A stretch of 64,000 nucleotides of DNA from Glycomyces luteolus (GCF_027622875.1 NZ_JAPZVP010000011.1:1-64000), one strand, 5' to 3'. Numbered from the stretch's first letter, positions 36,442-45,576 are shown. Notes: generated by a model not told the origin, from the letters alone. Made by a program: numbers and translations.

Positions 36442-36475
36442 ACACCGGGAACATCGATGATGTTCCCGGTGTTTT
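36442..36475 (+). terminator. Intrinsic terminator
   Basis: ACACCGGGAACATC (36442-36455) pairs perfectly with GATGTTCCCGGTGT (36459-36472) around a 3-base loop, followed by TTT. It is placed as expected for a tRNA or operon terminator. Between here and 36678 I see no gene. Confidence 0.75.
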
Positions 36476-36678
36476 CGTATTTCGTCCATTGATATAGCGG
36501 AGTTACTGGTCGGTAATTTCGGGCCGCCGGGCGCGATCGGGAGGTTCCCGGCGGCCGCCAGCAGTCGGTTTCGCGAATTTTGCGTGTGTTGTTGTACTTC
36601 TGTCCTGGCTTCGAATAAGACCCTCATGTGTGGATGCTCGGTCAGATCCCCGCGCCGCAATAGGTTCGATATGGAAGT

Positions 36679-36730
36679 CTCCTGTTGAGTTCTGTTGTGT
36701 CACAACGGAACTCAACAGGAGTCTTTCTCA
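36679..36730 (-). terminator. Long hairpin after the cellulase gene
   Basis: CTCCTGTTGAGTTC (36679-36692) pairs with GAACTCAACAGGAG (36708-36721), and an inner GTTGTG pairs with CACAAC. It lies 42 bases beyond the cellulase stop and is probably its terminator; TCTTTCTC on the plus side suggests it may work both ways. Confidence 0.75.
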
Positions 36731-36762
36731 GTCCGTAAACACGGCCTAAGCGTCTCGTCGGG

Positions 36763-38265
36763 TCACAGGTAGGGGCTCTGAGTGAGCAGGTGGCTCCGGT
36801 AGCCTTCGCCCACACCGGGCTCCGGGGTGCCGGACCAGTCCTTGATGAGGACCGCGCCGCTGGTGCAGCCCCACGGGTTCCAGGTCCACGCCAGGTAGCC
36901 CAAACCATTCGCGTCGGCCCAGTCCACCAGCCCCTGCATGTAGTCGAACCCGCAGTTGTCCTGGCCGAACTCGCCGAGGACGACCGGCACCTCCTGCATC
37001 AGCGGGGCAATCTCACTGTCCCAACAGGACTCGGTGACGCACCGGTTGAAGCTGTACGAGTGCCAGGACGCGGCGATGTTGTTCAGCGGGTCATTCGGCA
37101 TGTAGGCCAGCCATTCCCGCATGTCGTTGGTCCACTCAAGCCCGCTGACCATGAGTATGTTCGTGGCACCGGTGTCGCGGACCGCGTCGACGAGGTCCTG
37201 CATGCCGGCCACCTCGTACCCGATGCCGGCGCAGGTGCCGCCGTCGCGCAGGCACTGCCAGCCCAACGTCTTGTCCCAGTTGCTGGCCATATCCGGGTAC
37301 GGTTCGTTGAACAGGTCGAAGACGACGGCGTCGTTGCCCTTGAAGGTCTCAGCGACGCCGGCCCAGAACTGCGGGGCGTACTGCGCGTCGGGCATCGGCT
37401 TCTGGCAGGTGGCGTGCACGTCGGTGCAATGCCAGTCCGGTCCTGTGGTGTAGGCGCCCCAGGTCCAGTGCAGGTCGAGGATGACATTGAGGCCGTTGGC
37501 GACCAGGAGATCGACGTAGTCCTTGATGCCTTCCTGGTAGGCGGCGCCGCTGGGTGAGCCGTTGAGGCCGAGCCAGCACTCCTCGTTGAGCGGGAGGCGC
37601 ACGGCGTGGATGTTCCAGGCCTTCATGGCGTCGACGGACGCCTGGTCGACCGGGCCGGAGTCGAACAGGCCCTTGCCCTGCACGCACGCGAACTCGGCGG
37701 AGGACCGGTCCACACCCAGCAGCCGGTACGGATCGCCGTCCTCGGTGACGATCTGGTTGCCCGAGACGCTGAGCTGCGGCGCCGGCCCGTCAGGCGGGGA
37801 GGTGGTCGGGTCCTCGCTGGGGGTGGTGGTCGGACCCCCGGTCGGTGTCGTCGAGCCGGTGCAGGGCGTGCCGTTGAGCGCGAAGGACGCCGGTTCGGGG
37901 TTGGCGTCGCGCCATGCACCGACGAACCCGATCGAGGTGGAGTCGTCGGTGTCCAGTGACCCGTTCCAGCTCATGCTGGAGGCGGAGACGCCGGCGCCGG
38001 ATTGGGTCCAGACGGCACCCCAGCCTTGGGTGACCTTCTGGCCGGAGTTCGGGAAGTCGAAGGTCAATGTCCAGTCGGACATCGCGTCGCCGAGGTTGGT
38101 GACGTTCAAGTCGGCGCGGAATCCGCCCGGCCACTCGCTCTGCACGGTATAGGTGACCGTGCAGCCCGAGGTGGCCGCCGATGCGGGAAGGGTCGCCGTT
38201 GCCAAGCCGCCCAGTACTAGTGCGCCGACGGCGCCGGCGACCAACAGTGTCTGACGATGTCGCAT
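36763..38265 (-). CDS. Secreted endoglucanase, CBM2 plus GH5
   Basis: A 500-residue exported enzyme. Signal peptide about residues 1-30 (GALVLGGLATATLPASAA). Residues 33-135 are a family 2 cellulose-binding domain with terminal Cys (GCTVTYTVQSEWPGGF and NGTPC). A Thr/Pro/Ser linker follows (about 137-165). The GH5 catalytic domain has the acid/base Glu in FDLFNEPYPD and the nucleophile Glu in VVLGEFGQDN. It cuts beta-1,4-glucan outside the cell. A CebR-like operator lies 31 bases upstream of the start. Confidence 0.9.
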   Translation of the reverse strand: MRHRQTLLVAGAVGALVLGGLATATLPASAATSGCTVTYTVQSEWPGGFRADLNVTNLGDAMSDWTLTFDFPNSGQKVTQGWGAVWTQSGAGVSASSMSWNGSLDTDDSTSIGFVGAWRDANPEPASFALNGTPCTGSTTPTGGPTTTPSEDPTTSPPDGPAPQLSVSGNQIVTEDGDPYRLLGVDRSSAEFACVQGKGLFDSGPVDQASVDAMKAWNIHAVRLPLNEECWLGLNGSPSGAAYQEGIKDYVDLLVANGLNVILDLHWTWGAYTTGPDWHCTDVHATCQKPMPDAQYAPQFWAGVAETFKGNDAVVFDLFNEPYPDMASNWDKTLGWQCLRDGGTCAGIGYEVAGMQDLVDAVRDTGATNILMVSGLEWTNDMREWLAYMPNDPLNNIAASWHSYSFNRCVTESCWDSEIAPLMQEVPVVLGEFGQDNCGFDYMQGLVDWADANGLGYLAWTWNPWGCTSGAVLIKDWSGTPEPGVGEGYRSHLLTQSPYL

Positions 38266-38295
38266 CTAAGCTCCTTGATGCTCGTGAGGGAAGGA

Positions 38296-38309
38296 TGGGA
38301 GCGCTTCCG
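38296..38309 (-). promoter_or_regulatory. CebR/CelR-like operator
   Basis: TGGGAGCGCTTCCG matches the actinomycete cellulose-utilisation operator TGGGAGCGCTCCCA at 12 of 14 positions. It lies between the cellulase start and its presumed promoter, so the gene is probably induced by cellobiose through a CebR-type LacI repressor encoded elsewhere. Confidence 0.75.
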
Positions 38310-38451
38310 TTTTCACCTTAGTTAGACACCCGAATAAAGTCAAGCATTCACATGGATCTATGCTTAGTGATCATCGTGCAGCCGATCGGGCGAAAGGGCG
38401 AGCAGGCGGGTAAGTAAGGCGGCCTGACAAAGCACAGCGAAGGAGGCACAC

Positions 38452-39738
38452 GTGGCGCTCAGCCCGACGTGGACGAGCAAGTCGAGGACCAGGGGTCTGA
38501 TCCTGGACGCCATCCGTGCGGCCCGCACGATCAGCCGGGTCGAGCTCGCGGCAGCGACGGGTCTTACCGGCGCCACGATCTCCGAGCTCGTGCGGGAGCT
38601 CATCGACGACGGCTTGGTCGTCGAGGCCGGCCGAGGTGCGCCGACCGGCGGCAAGCCGCGCACGCTGGTGCAGCTCGACCCCGGGGCCCGCTACAGCGTC
38701 GGAGTCCAGATGGAGCGCAACGCCTGCGTCATCGTCATCGTCGACTTGGCCGGCCGGCCGGTGGCCCGAACTTCGTTCCATGGTGTGGCGTCGATGCCGC
38801 CGGACCAGGCACTGCCGATGATCGCATCGCAGGTGGACGCCCTGCTGGCCACGGCTGCAGTCGACCGCGACCGGGTGCTGGGGGTCGGGCTGGTCAGCTA
38901 CGGCCCGCAGGACCGCCGCGCGGGGATGCTGTTGAGCCCGCAGCCCTCCGAACCATGGCTCGAATACCCGGTCGCGGAGCGACTCGCGCAGAGCCTTGGC
39001 CTGCCCGTGCTGCTCGACAACGACGCCGCGGCCGCCGCGATCGGCGAATACTGGATGGGCGCGGTCGACCGACGAAGCACCTACGGCTGCATCTACATGG
39101 CCAGCGGGATCGGCGGCGGGATCGTGGTCGCCGGCGAGGTATACCGAGGCAGCTCCTCCAACAGCGTAGAACTCGGCCATATGTCGATCGACGTCAACGG
39201 CGACGAGTGCCCGTGCGGCAACGTCGGCTGCCTGGAGAACTACGCCGGCCCGTCAGCCCTGGTCCGGCAGGCCGCGGCCACGCCCGCGCTGGCCGAGCGA
39301 CTGGTGCCCGACCCCGACACCGCCGACTTCCTCACTGAGTTCGCGCGGATCGCGGCTGCCGCCAACGCCGGCGATCCGGCCGCCCGTGACCTCATCGAGC
39401 GGTCGGCCCGCTACCTCGGTGCCGCCGCCGTCACCATGACCATCCTCTTCGATGTGGACGCGATCGTCCTGGCCGGTCCAAGCTTCGCGGTAGCGGGCTC
39501 TATCTACCAGACCGTGATCCAGGAGGAAGTGGACCGCCGCACCGTCACCTGGCGGACGCACCCGGTGCGGGTGATGCCGTCGGTCAACGGCCCCGACGCA
39601 GCAGCGATCGGCGCAGCGGCCCTCGTGCTGCAAAGCGAGCTGACCCATGGCCGGACTCGGACTGAGGAGGGCAGGGGCGCCGGCAGCCATGCCCGACCGG
39701 TGGTCGCTGTCGCGGGTGCCACCAGTGCATCGATCTGA
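38452..39738 (+). CDS. ROK-family transcriptional regulator
   Basis: A 428-residue protein, divergent from the cellulase gene. Residues 15-75 form a MarR-like winged helix (ISRVELAAATGLTGATISEL). The ROK domain follows with the zinc motif CPCGNVGCLENYAG and the sugar-binding region ELGHMSIDVNGDE. The GTG start has AAGGAGG upstream. The kinase motif is weak, so it is more likely a sugar-responsive repressor than a kinase; it may act on the shared intergenic region. Confidence 0.85.
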   Translation: MALSPTWTSKSRTRGLILDAIRAARTISRVELAAATGLTGATISELVRELIDDGLVVEAGRGAPTGGKPRTLVQLDPGARYSVGVQMERNACVIVIVDLAGRPVARTSFHGVASMPPDQALPMIASQVDALLATAAVDRDRVLGVGLVSYGPQDRRAGMLLSPQPSEPWLEYPVAERLAQSLGLPVLLDNDAAAAAIGEYWMGAVDRRSTYGCIYMASGIGGGIVVAGEVYRGSSSNSVELGHMSIDVNGDECPCGNVGCLENYAGPSALVRQAAATPALAERLVPDPDTADFLTEFARIAAAANAGDPAARDLIERSARYLGAAAVTMTILFDVDAIVLAGPSFAVAGSIYQTVIQEEVDRRTVTWRTHPVRVMPSVNGPDAAAIGAAALVLQSELTHGRTRTEEGRGAGSHARPVVAVAGATSASI

Positions 39739-39832
39739 GTTGGAGTCAGGCGCTGGTGCGGCGAGCGCAGTCGACGCAGCTCTTCTGCCGAGTCCACCGC
39801 TCGCCGGCTGTTGAAAATGACTCTCCACCGAT

Positions 39833-39850
39833 CTTGGTCAATTGACCAAG
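39833..39850 (+). promoter_or_regulatory. Perfect 18-bp palindrome, TetR operator candidate
   Basis: CTTGGTCAATTGACCAAG is a perfect palindrome 43 bases before the TetR gene, followed by a degenerate half-repeat, CTGACCGAGTCA. Its position suits autoregulation. Confidence 0.65.
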
Positions 39851-39893
39851 TCATCTGACCGAGTCATTTGTGCAAGACTGCTAACATGGCGCG

Positions 39894-40505
39894 ATGAGCA
39901 TCGAATCCGGCGCTTCACGCCGCAGCCTTACCGAGCGACGGCAGCAGCTGATGGACGCGGCGGTCGAGGTCATGGCCGAGCGAGGCGTCGTCGCCTCATC
40001 CACAAGGGCCATCACCGAGGCCGCCGGAGTGCCGCAAGGGATGTTCCACTACTGCTTCGACTCGAAGAGCGCGCTCCTCCGTGCACTGCTCGAGCGTGAG
40101 AGCGAGCGCACCCTGGCGACCGCGTGGCAACTCGACCCTGGCAGCGATTCCTTTACGGCAAGCCTCTCAAAGGTGCTGCATGCCCAACTCGCTCGAGTGA
40201 GGGAGAATCCAGCGCAGTATTTGGTGCTCGCCGACCTGACGGTCGCCGCCCGCACTGATCCGGAACTGCTCGAACTCAGCCGTTGGGAGCGCCGACAGTT
40301 CTCCGACCTCGTCGTGCATCAGTTGGAACGATGGCAACCCGATCGCCCCAGCGTTGAGCTCCGCACGCTCGCAGCGGTGATTCTCGCCGGAATCGACGGA
40401 CTCACCGAGCACTGGCTCACCATGCGCGACGACGAGGCCAGCATCGCCGCCGTCGAACTTCTCGCCAACTGCGTCAGCAACCCCGTTGCGTCCCAGGATC
40501 GGTGA
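39894..40505 (+). CDS. TetR-family regulator
   Basis: A 203-residue regulator with an N-terminal HTH (STRAITEAAGVPQGMFHYCF) and a helical ligand domain of the TetR_C type. It precedes a membrane protein by 4 bases and probably controls it through the palindrome upstream. Ligand unknown. Confidence 0.85.
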   Translation: MSIESGASRRSLTERRQQLMDAAVEVMAERGVVASSTRAITEAAGVPQGMFHYCFDSKSALLRALLERESERTLATAWQLDPGSDSFTASLSKVLHAQLARVRENPAQYLVLADLTVAARTDPELLELSRWERRQFSDLVVHQLERWQPDRPSVELRTLAAVILAGIDGLTEHWLTMRDDEASIAAVELLANCVSNPVASQDR

Positions 40506-40509
40506 TTCG

Positions 40510-41697
40510 ATGCCGTTGGGAGCGACTTCGCCAGCCCTGGTGCGTCAGACCGAGCGGTGGTTCGTGCGGCAGGGCATGCCGACCATGATCGAGGGATACG
40601 CCTTCGTCTCGCATGTGCTGCCCAGGATGCTGCCTTCGTTGGCGATCGTGACGTTCGCGAGCCTGGCCTGGCTGGTGCCACTGAAGTCATTGGGCTCAGA
40701 GCGCTGGGTCTGGCTCGGCGCGGTCCTGGCGTTGACGGCCGCCGCATGGCTGGGTGTATCGGTGTTCGTTCGGCGCCAACCGCATTTCTCGCGAACCGCG
40801 ATCGGCGTCATCCTCATCGCCTACGCGGCCATGCCGTTCGCCGTGCCGCTGCTGCAATTGGCGGTCGACGACGTGATCACACCACCTGGGGATAACGCGG
40901 TCGGACTACTGGGTTTCGTGATCTTCTTCGGGCTCGTGTTCACGGCTACCGCGCTGGCGACGACGTACGGCCTCGGCACGCTGCTGCGCCGTGCGACTCG
41001 GCACCTCGTGTACGACCTGCGCAACAGCCTGCATCTGCTCGGGCGGGCACTGCCGGCGATTCTGTTCGTCACGCTCTTTCTGTTCTTCACCGGGGAGATC
41101 TGGCAGGCCATGAACCGGTTGCCATGGTGGCGGGTCGTCCTCGTGGTCGCCCTGTTCGGGGTGATCACGGTGCTGGCGGCGGCCACTCGTTTGCGCGATG
41201 AAATCGGCCGGGTCGAGCAGGATCTGCGCCCTTCGGTGCTGGCCTCAGCCTGCAGCAAGACGCCGATGGCGGCCGTCCCGGTCGAGGAACTGACAGACGG
41301 CGGGCCACTTCCGCCGACCCGTTTGAACGGCCGTCAAGTACGCAATCTCCTGGTCATGCTCGCAAGTCGCCAACTACTGCAAGCAGCATTCATCGGTGTC
41401 GCACTGTTCGCGTTCTTCGTGCTGCTCGGCGTCGCGGTAGTCACCCCCGCGACTGCCGAGCAGTGGATCGGCGGCCCGCCGGTGTATTCCGTTATCTGGA
41501 GCGAATTGCCCGTCGCGCTGCTGAAGAACGCGACGTTGTTCGCCGCGTTCGGCAGCATGTACTTCTCGGTAATCTCGATGACCGACGCCGAGCACCGACG
41601 GGAGTTCTTCGCCCCCATCATCGACGATGTCGAACGCACACTGGCGGTGCGTGCGGTCTACCTTGCCGTGAGGGCAGCGGGCGCTGATCAGCCGTGA
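40510..41697 (+). CDS. Multi-helix membrane protein, unknown function
   Basis: A 395-residue protein with about seven transmembrane helices in two groups and a central soluble loop (about residues 220-275). No transport or catalytic motif is recognised. The ATG at 40510 lies just after the TetR stop, implying an operon; as a TetR target it may be involved in envelope stress or export. Confidence 0.7.
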   Translation: MPLGATSPALVRQTERWFVRQGMPTMIEGYAFVSHVLPRMLPSLAIVTFASLAWLVPLKSLGSERWVWLGAVLALTAAAWLGVSVFVRRQPHFSRTAIGVILIAYAAMPFAVPLLQLAVDDVITPPGDNAVGLLGFVIFFGLVFTATALATTYGLGTLLRRATRHLVYDLRNSLHLLGRALPAILFVTLFLFFTGEIWQAMNRLPWWRVVLVVALFGVITVLAAATRLRDEIGRVEQDLRPSVLASACSKTPMAAVPVEELTDGGPLPPTRLNGRQVRNLLVMLASRQLLQAAFIGVALFAFFVLLGVAVVTPATAEQWIGGPPVYSVIWSELPVALLKNATLFAAFGSMYFSVISMTDAEHRREFFAPIIDDVERTLAVRAVYLAVRAAGADQP

Positions 41698-41703
41698 AAA
41701 AAG

Positions 41704-41751
41704 ACGGCCCTGGCCGGACAAAACCCTCCAATTCCGCCCGGCCATGGCCGT
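41704..41751 (+). terminator. Terminator-like hairpin
   Basis: ACGGCCCTGGCCGG (41704-41717) pairs with CCGGCCATGGCCGT (41738-41751), one mismatch, 20-base loop. It begins 7 bases after the membrane-protein stop. It lacks a T-run. Confidence 0.5.
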
Positions 41752-41872
41752 TCTCTATCAGGGCGGCATGCCTTTCCACCGCCTGAAACGCTCCTTTGAG
41801 GATCTCGATGCACCGGAAGCGAAAGCAGTGAACCGTTCCAGGTCGGCGTCGGCGCGGCCTCTCACCAAACTT

Positions 41873-41889
41873 GTAACAAGAAATGTTAC
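41873..41889 (+). promoter_or_regulatory. Rrf2 operator candidate
   Basis: GTAAC (41873-41877) and GTTAC (41885-41889) form an inverted repeat with a 7-base A-rich spacer, 39 bases before the Rrf2-type gene. The AT-rich composition stands out locally and suits autoregulation. Confidence 0.55.
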
Positions 41890-41928
41890 GATCGGTGGGA
41901 TTCGGAACGCACGCAACAGGAGGCGCAC

Positions 41929-42363
41929 ATGGCGGCCAACAGCCGGTTGACGACCGCCGTCCATGCGCTCGCTTGGATGGCGCTGGCCGGTCGCCGCGGC
42001 CGCGAGGTCATGACCTCCGAGGAGATCGCCGCGAGCCTTGCCACCAACCCGGTCATCGTGCGCCGCAGCCTCGGCGAGCTCCGCGCCGCGGGACTCGTCG
42101 CGTCGCGGCGGGGCGCCGGCTGGAGCCTGACCCGCGAACCCGAAGCCATCTCCGTGCTCGACGTCCACGAAGCCCTCGGCGCCGAACCGCTGTTCGCGCT
42201 CCACCCCAGCACGCCCAACCTCGAATGCCCTGTCGGCCAAGGCATCAGGCCGGTGCTCACCGAGGTCTACGCCGCCGCCGACGCGGCCGTCCGGCGGGAA
42301 CTGGCCGACCGCACCATTGCCGACGTCCTCGCCCGGACCCTCGCATCCCAGGAGACGACATGA
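41929..42363 (+). CDS. Rrf2-family regulator
   Basis: A 144-residue winged-helix regulator: SRLTTAVHALAWMAL, then SEEIAASLATNPVIVRRSL as the recognition region. It has one Cys (LECPVGQG), not the three of Fe-S Rrf2 sensors, so it is more like the YwnA or single-Cys redox type. The stop overlaps the NIPSNAP gene start (ATGA). Confidence 0.85.
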   Translation: MAANSRLTTAVHALAWMALAGRRGREVMTSEEIAASLATNPVIVRRSLGELRAAGLVASRRGAGWSLTREPEAISVLDVHEALGAEPLFALHPSTPNLECPVGQGIRPVLTEVYAAADAAVRRELADRTIADVLARTLASQETT

Positions 42364-43004
42364 CCGCCCCCGGCGCCACCGTGTTCGAACTGCGCCAGTA
42401 CACCCTCTGCACCGGTCGGCGCGATGACCTGATCGAGTTGTTCGACCGCGAGTTCATCGAATCCCAGGAGGCGACCGGCATGTGGATCGTCGGCCAGTTC
42501 CGCGACCTCGACCGCCCCGACCGCTTCGTGTGGGTCCGCGGCTTCCGCGACATGGCCTCCCGCGCCGACGCGCTCACCGACTTCTACACCGGTCCGGTGT
42601 GGAAGGAGCACAGTGGCGCGGCCAACGCCACCATGATCGACTCCGGCAACGTGCTCCTGCTCCGCCCGGCCGCTCCCTGGGCGGGGTTCCCGCGACCCCG
42701 GCACGCCCGCCCGGGGCTGCGGGACCGCCCGGCGCCGACGCGCCTCACCGCGGCCGTGCACCGCGTCGACGCCGACTCGGCGGAGGCGACGGCCGAGCGG
42801 GTCCGCGCGGCCCTCGGTGATCGCCTGGCCGCCTGCTTGGTGACCGAACCCGCCGAGAACACCTTCCCCGCTCTGCCGGTCCGCACCGGCGAGCACGTTC
42901 TCGTCTGGTTCGCCGCCGGCGAGATCGACGCGCCCGAGCGCATCGCACCCGAGTTGATGCAGACGCTGCGTCTCGCATCCACCGCGCGCTCACAACTGCG
43001 CTGA
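42360..43004 (+). CDS. NIPSNAP-family dimeric ferredoxin-like protein
   Basis: A 214-residue protein with two NIPSNAP-type alpha/beta repeats: VFELRQYTLCTGRRDDLIEL, then RFVWVRGFRDMASRADAL, and a diverged second half. Biochemical role is unknown in the family. Coupled to the Rrf2-type regulator, which probably controls it in response to redox or thiol stress. Confidence 0.8.
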   Translation: MTAPGATVFELRQYTLCTGRRDDLIELFDREFIESQEATGMWIVGQFRDLDRPDRFVWVRGFRDMASRADALTDFYTGPVWKEHSGAANATMIDSGNVLLLRPAAPWAGFPRPRHARPGLRDRPAPTRLTAAVHRVDADSAEATAERVRAALGDRLAACLVTEPAENTFPALPVRTGEHVLVWFAAGEIDAPERIAPELMQTLRLASTARSQLR

Positions 43005-43301
43005 CCGGCAGCCGGGACGCCGACACAGTCGGGCCGTCCCGCAGTCGCTTCCGCGGGCGTACACCTGCCAACGAGCAACCGCCGATCATCAGCGTTCCAC
43101 CGTTGCCCGCGGCGGCAATAAACGGCGCGGCCGCCCTTCAAGACCTTGAACTGTCCTGGCGCCACATCGAACACCCCTCGGGTCGATATCGAGGAAGTTC
43201 ACAGTCAGGGCGTCGCTGTCCGGGACGCCGCGATGCGGGCGACTGTTGGATCTGGCATGCTGGCAAGAATTTTTGGCTCCTACAACATGTGGAGACCTGG
43301 A

Positions 43302-43874
43302 ATGGCAATAGACGGCGGAACGTACGTCTTCGGGTCCGATCACGGACGGCTGAGCCTGCATACCGGTCGTACCGGTCTGGGGCGGCGAGCTGGGCATGAT
43401 CTGACGATCGAAGCCTCGAGTTGGCAGGGGAGGGCTTCGGTCGATACCACCGAGCCCGCTTCGAGCAGCGTGGCTATGGCAGTGGAGGTCAACTCCCTGA
43501 AGGTCGTCGAGGGCACCGGGGGACTCAAGCCGCTCACTGCCGGCGATCGCGCCGAAATCGTCCGGGCCCTGCGCGGCGACCAGCTCCTGCACACCGCTAA
43601 ATACCCGGATATCAGGTTCGTGTCCACTCACATCAGCGGGTCGCCCGACGCGTTCGCTCTCCATGGCGATCTCTCGATCGTCGGTCGGACTCGCCCGATC
43701 ACGGTCGACTGCACCATGATCGGTGCTCGTCGTGTCCAAGGCTCTGCGATTGTTGCGCTGTCGCGGTGGGGCATCGGTCCGTATTCGGTCTTCATTGGTG
43801 CCCTCAAGCTGGCGGACGAGGTGGGCGTCGAGTTCGAGACCGAACTCGTTCCGACCGAGGCCGGGATGCCGTAG
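43302..43874 (+). CDS. YceI-like lipocalin-fold protein
   Basis: A 190-residue protein with GRLSLHTGRTGLGRRAGHDL and a C-terminal half (GDLSIVGRTRPITVDC) typical of YceI barrels that bind isoprenoids or fatty amides. No signal peptide from the ATG at 43302, which has GGAGAC six bases upstream. Function inferred only as lipid-like ligand binding. The region 43005-43301 has no supported gene. Confidence 0.75.
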   Translation: MAIDGGTYVFGSDHGRLSLHTGRTGLGRRAGHDLTIEASSWQGRASVDTTEPASSSVAMAVEVNSLKVVEGTGGLKPLTAGDRAEIVRALRGDQLLHTAKYPDIRFVSTHISGSPDAFALHGDLSIVGRTRPITVDCTMIGARRVQGSAIVALSRWGIGPYSVFIGALKLADEVGVEFETELVPTEAGMP

Positions 43875-43917
43875 GACTCGCAGGCGGAGCTGAAGGTGTC
43901 GAGGGGGATGAGCTTGG

Positions 43918-43955
43918 GTTTCCTATGGCCTGAATGAGCACACTGCCAGCCCGAC
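43918..43955 (+). mobile_element. Solitary IS481 right-end scar
   Basis: GTTTCCTATGGCCTGA plus the next 22 bases match the IS right end and adjacent bases at 5867-5904 at 34 of 38 positions. No transposase or opposite end is near. The match continues 13 bases past the end I assigned to the IS, so the true terminus may lie further out. Confidence 0.6.
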
Positions 43956-43987
43956 CCGAGATGGTCTATTCGAACCTCGGTCGCCTT

Positions 43988-45328
43988 TCACTGGTGACCG
44001 GGGTTCTTCCGTTTCTCCGGATTTGTCGTTGGAGGTTCGGAGTTCATTCGCTGCTCCGCGGGATTGCGGCGGGCGCCGATGTCGCGGAGGCGGATGTTCG
44101 GCTCCGCGGCCGGCGTCTTCTCGGGAAGGTCGCTCGCTCTGCCGATCATCGCCCCGTATCGGGCGGCCAGCGGCGACGCGGAGAGTCCGTGCAGCACCAC
44201 GGAGAGGAGGATCGTCCATGTCGCGGTCTCCACGAGCAGCCTGCCGTTGCCTTCCTCGAACTCCTCAAGGGCGAGCAGGGTGAAGACGACCGAGGCGAGG
44301 CCGCGCGGGCCGAACCAGCCCATGAAGACCAGGGTTGCCGGTCGGAGGCGGGTGCCGATCATCGCGATCAACACGGGCACCATGCGGATCACGGTGAGGC
44401 TGAGGATCGCGTAGAAGATCGGGCGTGCCGACAGAACGTGGACGAGCAGTTCACCGACGAACAGGGCGCCGAACAGCGACCAGACGACGAATCCGGCGGA
44501 CAGTCCGAGCGTCTCGGTGAACTCGGTGCGCTCGGCGAGGCGGCGCTGGGTCGCGGCGCCGAAAAGCAGGCCGCCGACGAACGCCGCGACGAATCCGTTG
44601 CCGCCGATCGCGACGGACCCTTGGTAGGCGAGGAGCGCGAGGGCGAGGATGCAGATCTGCTCCGATACCACCGAAGTCCATCCTCGAGCCTTGGCGTGGG
44701 ACAGCAGGGCCCCGCCGAGGTAGCCGACGACGGCCGCGGCGGCGATCGCCAGTCCGATCTCCTTGACCGCTTCCAGCCCCCAGGATTTGTCGCCAAGGGA
44801 CTCTTCGGCGACCACCATGGCGATGAACAGGGTGACGATCGGTGTGGCGATGCCGTCGTTGAGGCCACTTTCGATGTTGAGCGCGCGCCGGATCCGCACC
44901 GGCACGGCCTTGTCGGTGACGACCGCCAGGCCGAGCGCGGCGTCCGTGGGTGCCAGGATGGTTGCGATCAATGCCGCCGCCGCCCATGTCACGCCGGGAA
45001 AGACCAGGTGGGCCGCGACTGCGCCGGCAATGATCGTGAGCGGCAGGCCGATGAACAGCAGCCGGTTGGGCAAGCCCAGGTCGTCCCGGACGTCGCGCAG
45101 CGGGACCGTCGATGCGGCGGTGAACAGCAGCAGCGCGAGGGTCAGCTCGGTGATGGTCAGCACCGCTCTGTTGCTCAATGACAGCGGCAGCAGGTCCAGG
45201 CCGCCCGGCCCGAGGAGCGCCCCTGCGGCTACGAACACCATCGGACCGGTGATCCACCACCGGTCGAGCTTCGACGCCACCAGCGTGTAGATCACGATGA
45301 CGACCGTGAGCACGGTCAGTCCGGCCAT
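43988..45328 (-). CDS. Cation/proton antiporter (CPA1, NhaP-like)
   Basis: A 446-residue protein with about 12 helices. ILAPTDAALGLAVV and IESGLNDGIATPIV carry the ND-type ion-binding residues of CPA1 antiporters. FMGWFGPRGLASVVFTLLAL is another family motif. It exchanges Na+ or K+ for H+ at the plasma membrane. A 10/11-bp inverted repeat (43972-43982 and 43996-44006) spans its stop and may terminate it. Confidence 0.88.
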   Translation of the reverse strand: MAGLTVLTVVIVIYTLVASKLDRWWITGPMVFVAAGALLGPGGLDLLPLSLSNRAVLTITELTLALLLFTAASTVPLRDVRDDLGLPNRLLFIGLPLTIIAGAVAAHLVFPGVTWAAAALIATILAPTDAALGLAVVTDKAVPVRIRRALNIESGLNDGIATPIVTLFIAMVVAEESLGDKSWGLEAVKEIGLAIAAAAVVGYLGGALLSHAKARGWTSVVSEQICILALALLAYQGSVAIGGNGFVAAFVGGLLFGAATQRRLAERTEFTETLGLSAGFVVWSLFGALFVGELLVHVLSARPIFYAILSLTVIRMVPVLIAMIGTRLRPATLVFMGWFGPRGLASVVFTLLALEEFEEGNGRLLVETATWTILLSVVLHGLSASPLAARYGAMIGRASDLPEKTPAAEPNIRLRDIGARRNPAEQRMNSEPPTTNPEKRKNPGHQ

Positions 45329-45551
45329 CAGATCTCCTCGCCATCCGGCGTCCAGGGTTTCGGCCGGTCGCCCGCTCCTGCTGACTACGGGGCTTCCGGC
45401 GGCACGACAAACGCCATCGTAGTGGCGAAACGTGTCGTCATGGCCCGTTTGGCCGGTTGGGCCCTGCTGACAGGCCGCTGCAGCCGTTGGGAACTCGTTG
45501 CCGTCGTGCAGGGCTCTGCAGGATCCCTAACGCGCCTGGTTGCTCGGTCTC

Positions 45552-45576
45552 GGTCATGCTGGCCAGCATGCTGACC
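45552..45576 (+). promoter_or_regulatory. Palindrome upstream of the antiporter
   Basis: CATGCTGGCCAGCATG (45555-45570) is a perfect 16-bp palindrome, flanked by GGTC and TGACC. It lies in the 296-base gap between the antiporter start and the LacI stop. It could be an operator or a LacI-gene terminator stem. Confidence 0.45.

Noticed and set aside
36418-36660. Minus-strand 80-codon open frame
   Set aside because: It overlaps the perfect terminator at 36442-36475 and shows no family features or ribosome site.
43005-43301. Upstream extension of the YceI-like protein
   Set aside because: The extra N-terminal residues have no family similarity; the ATG at 43302 has the better ribosome site.
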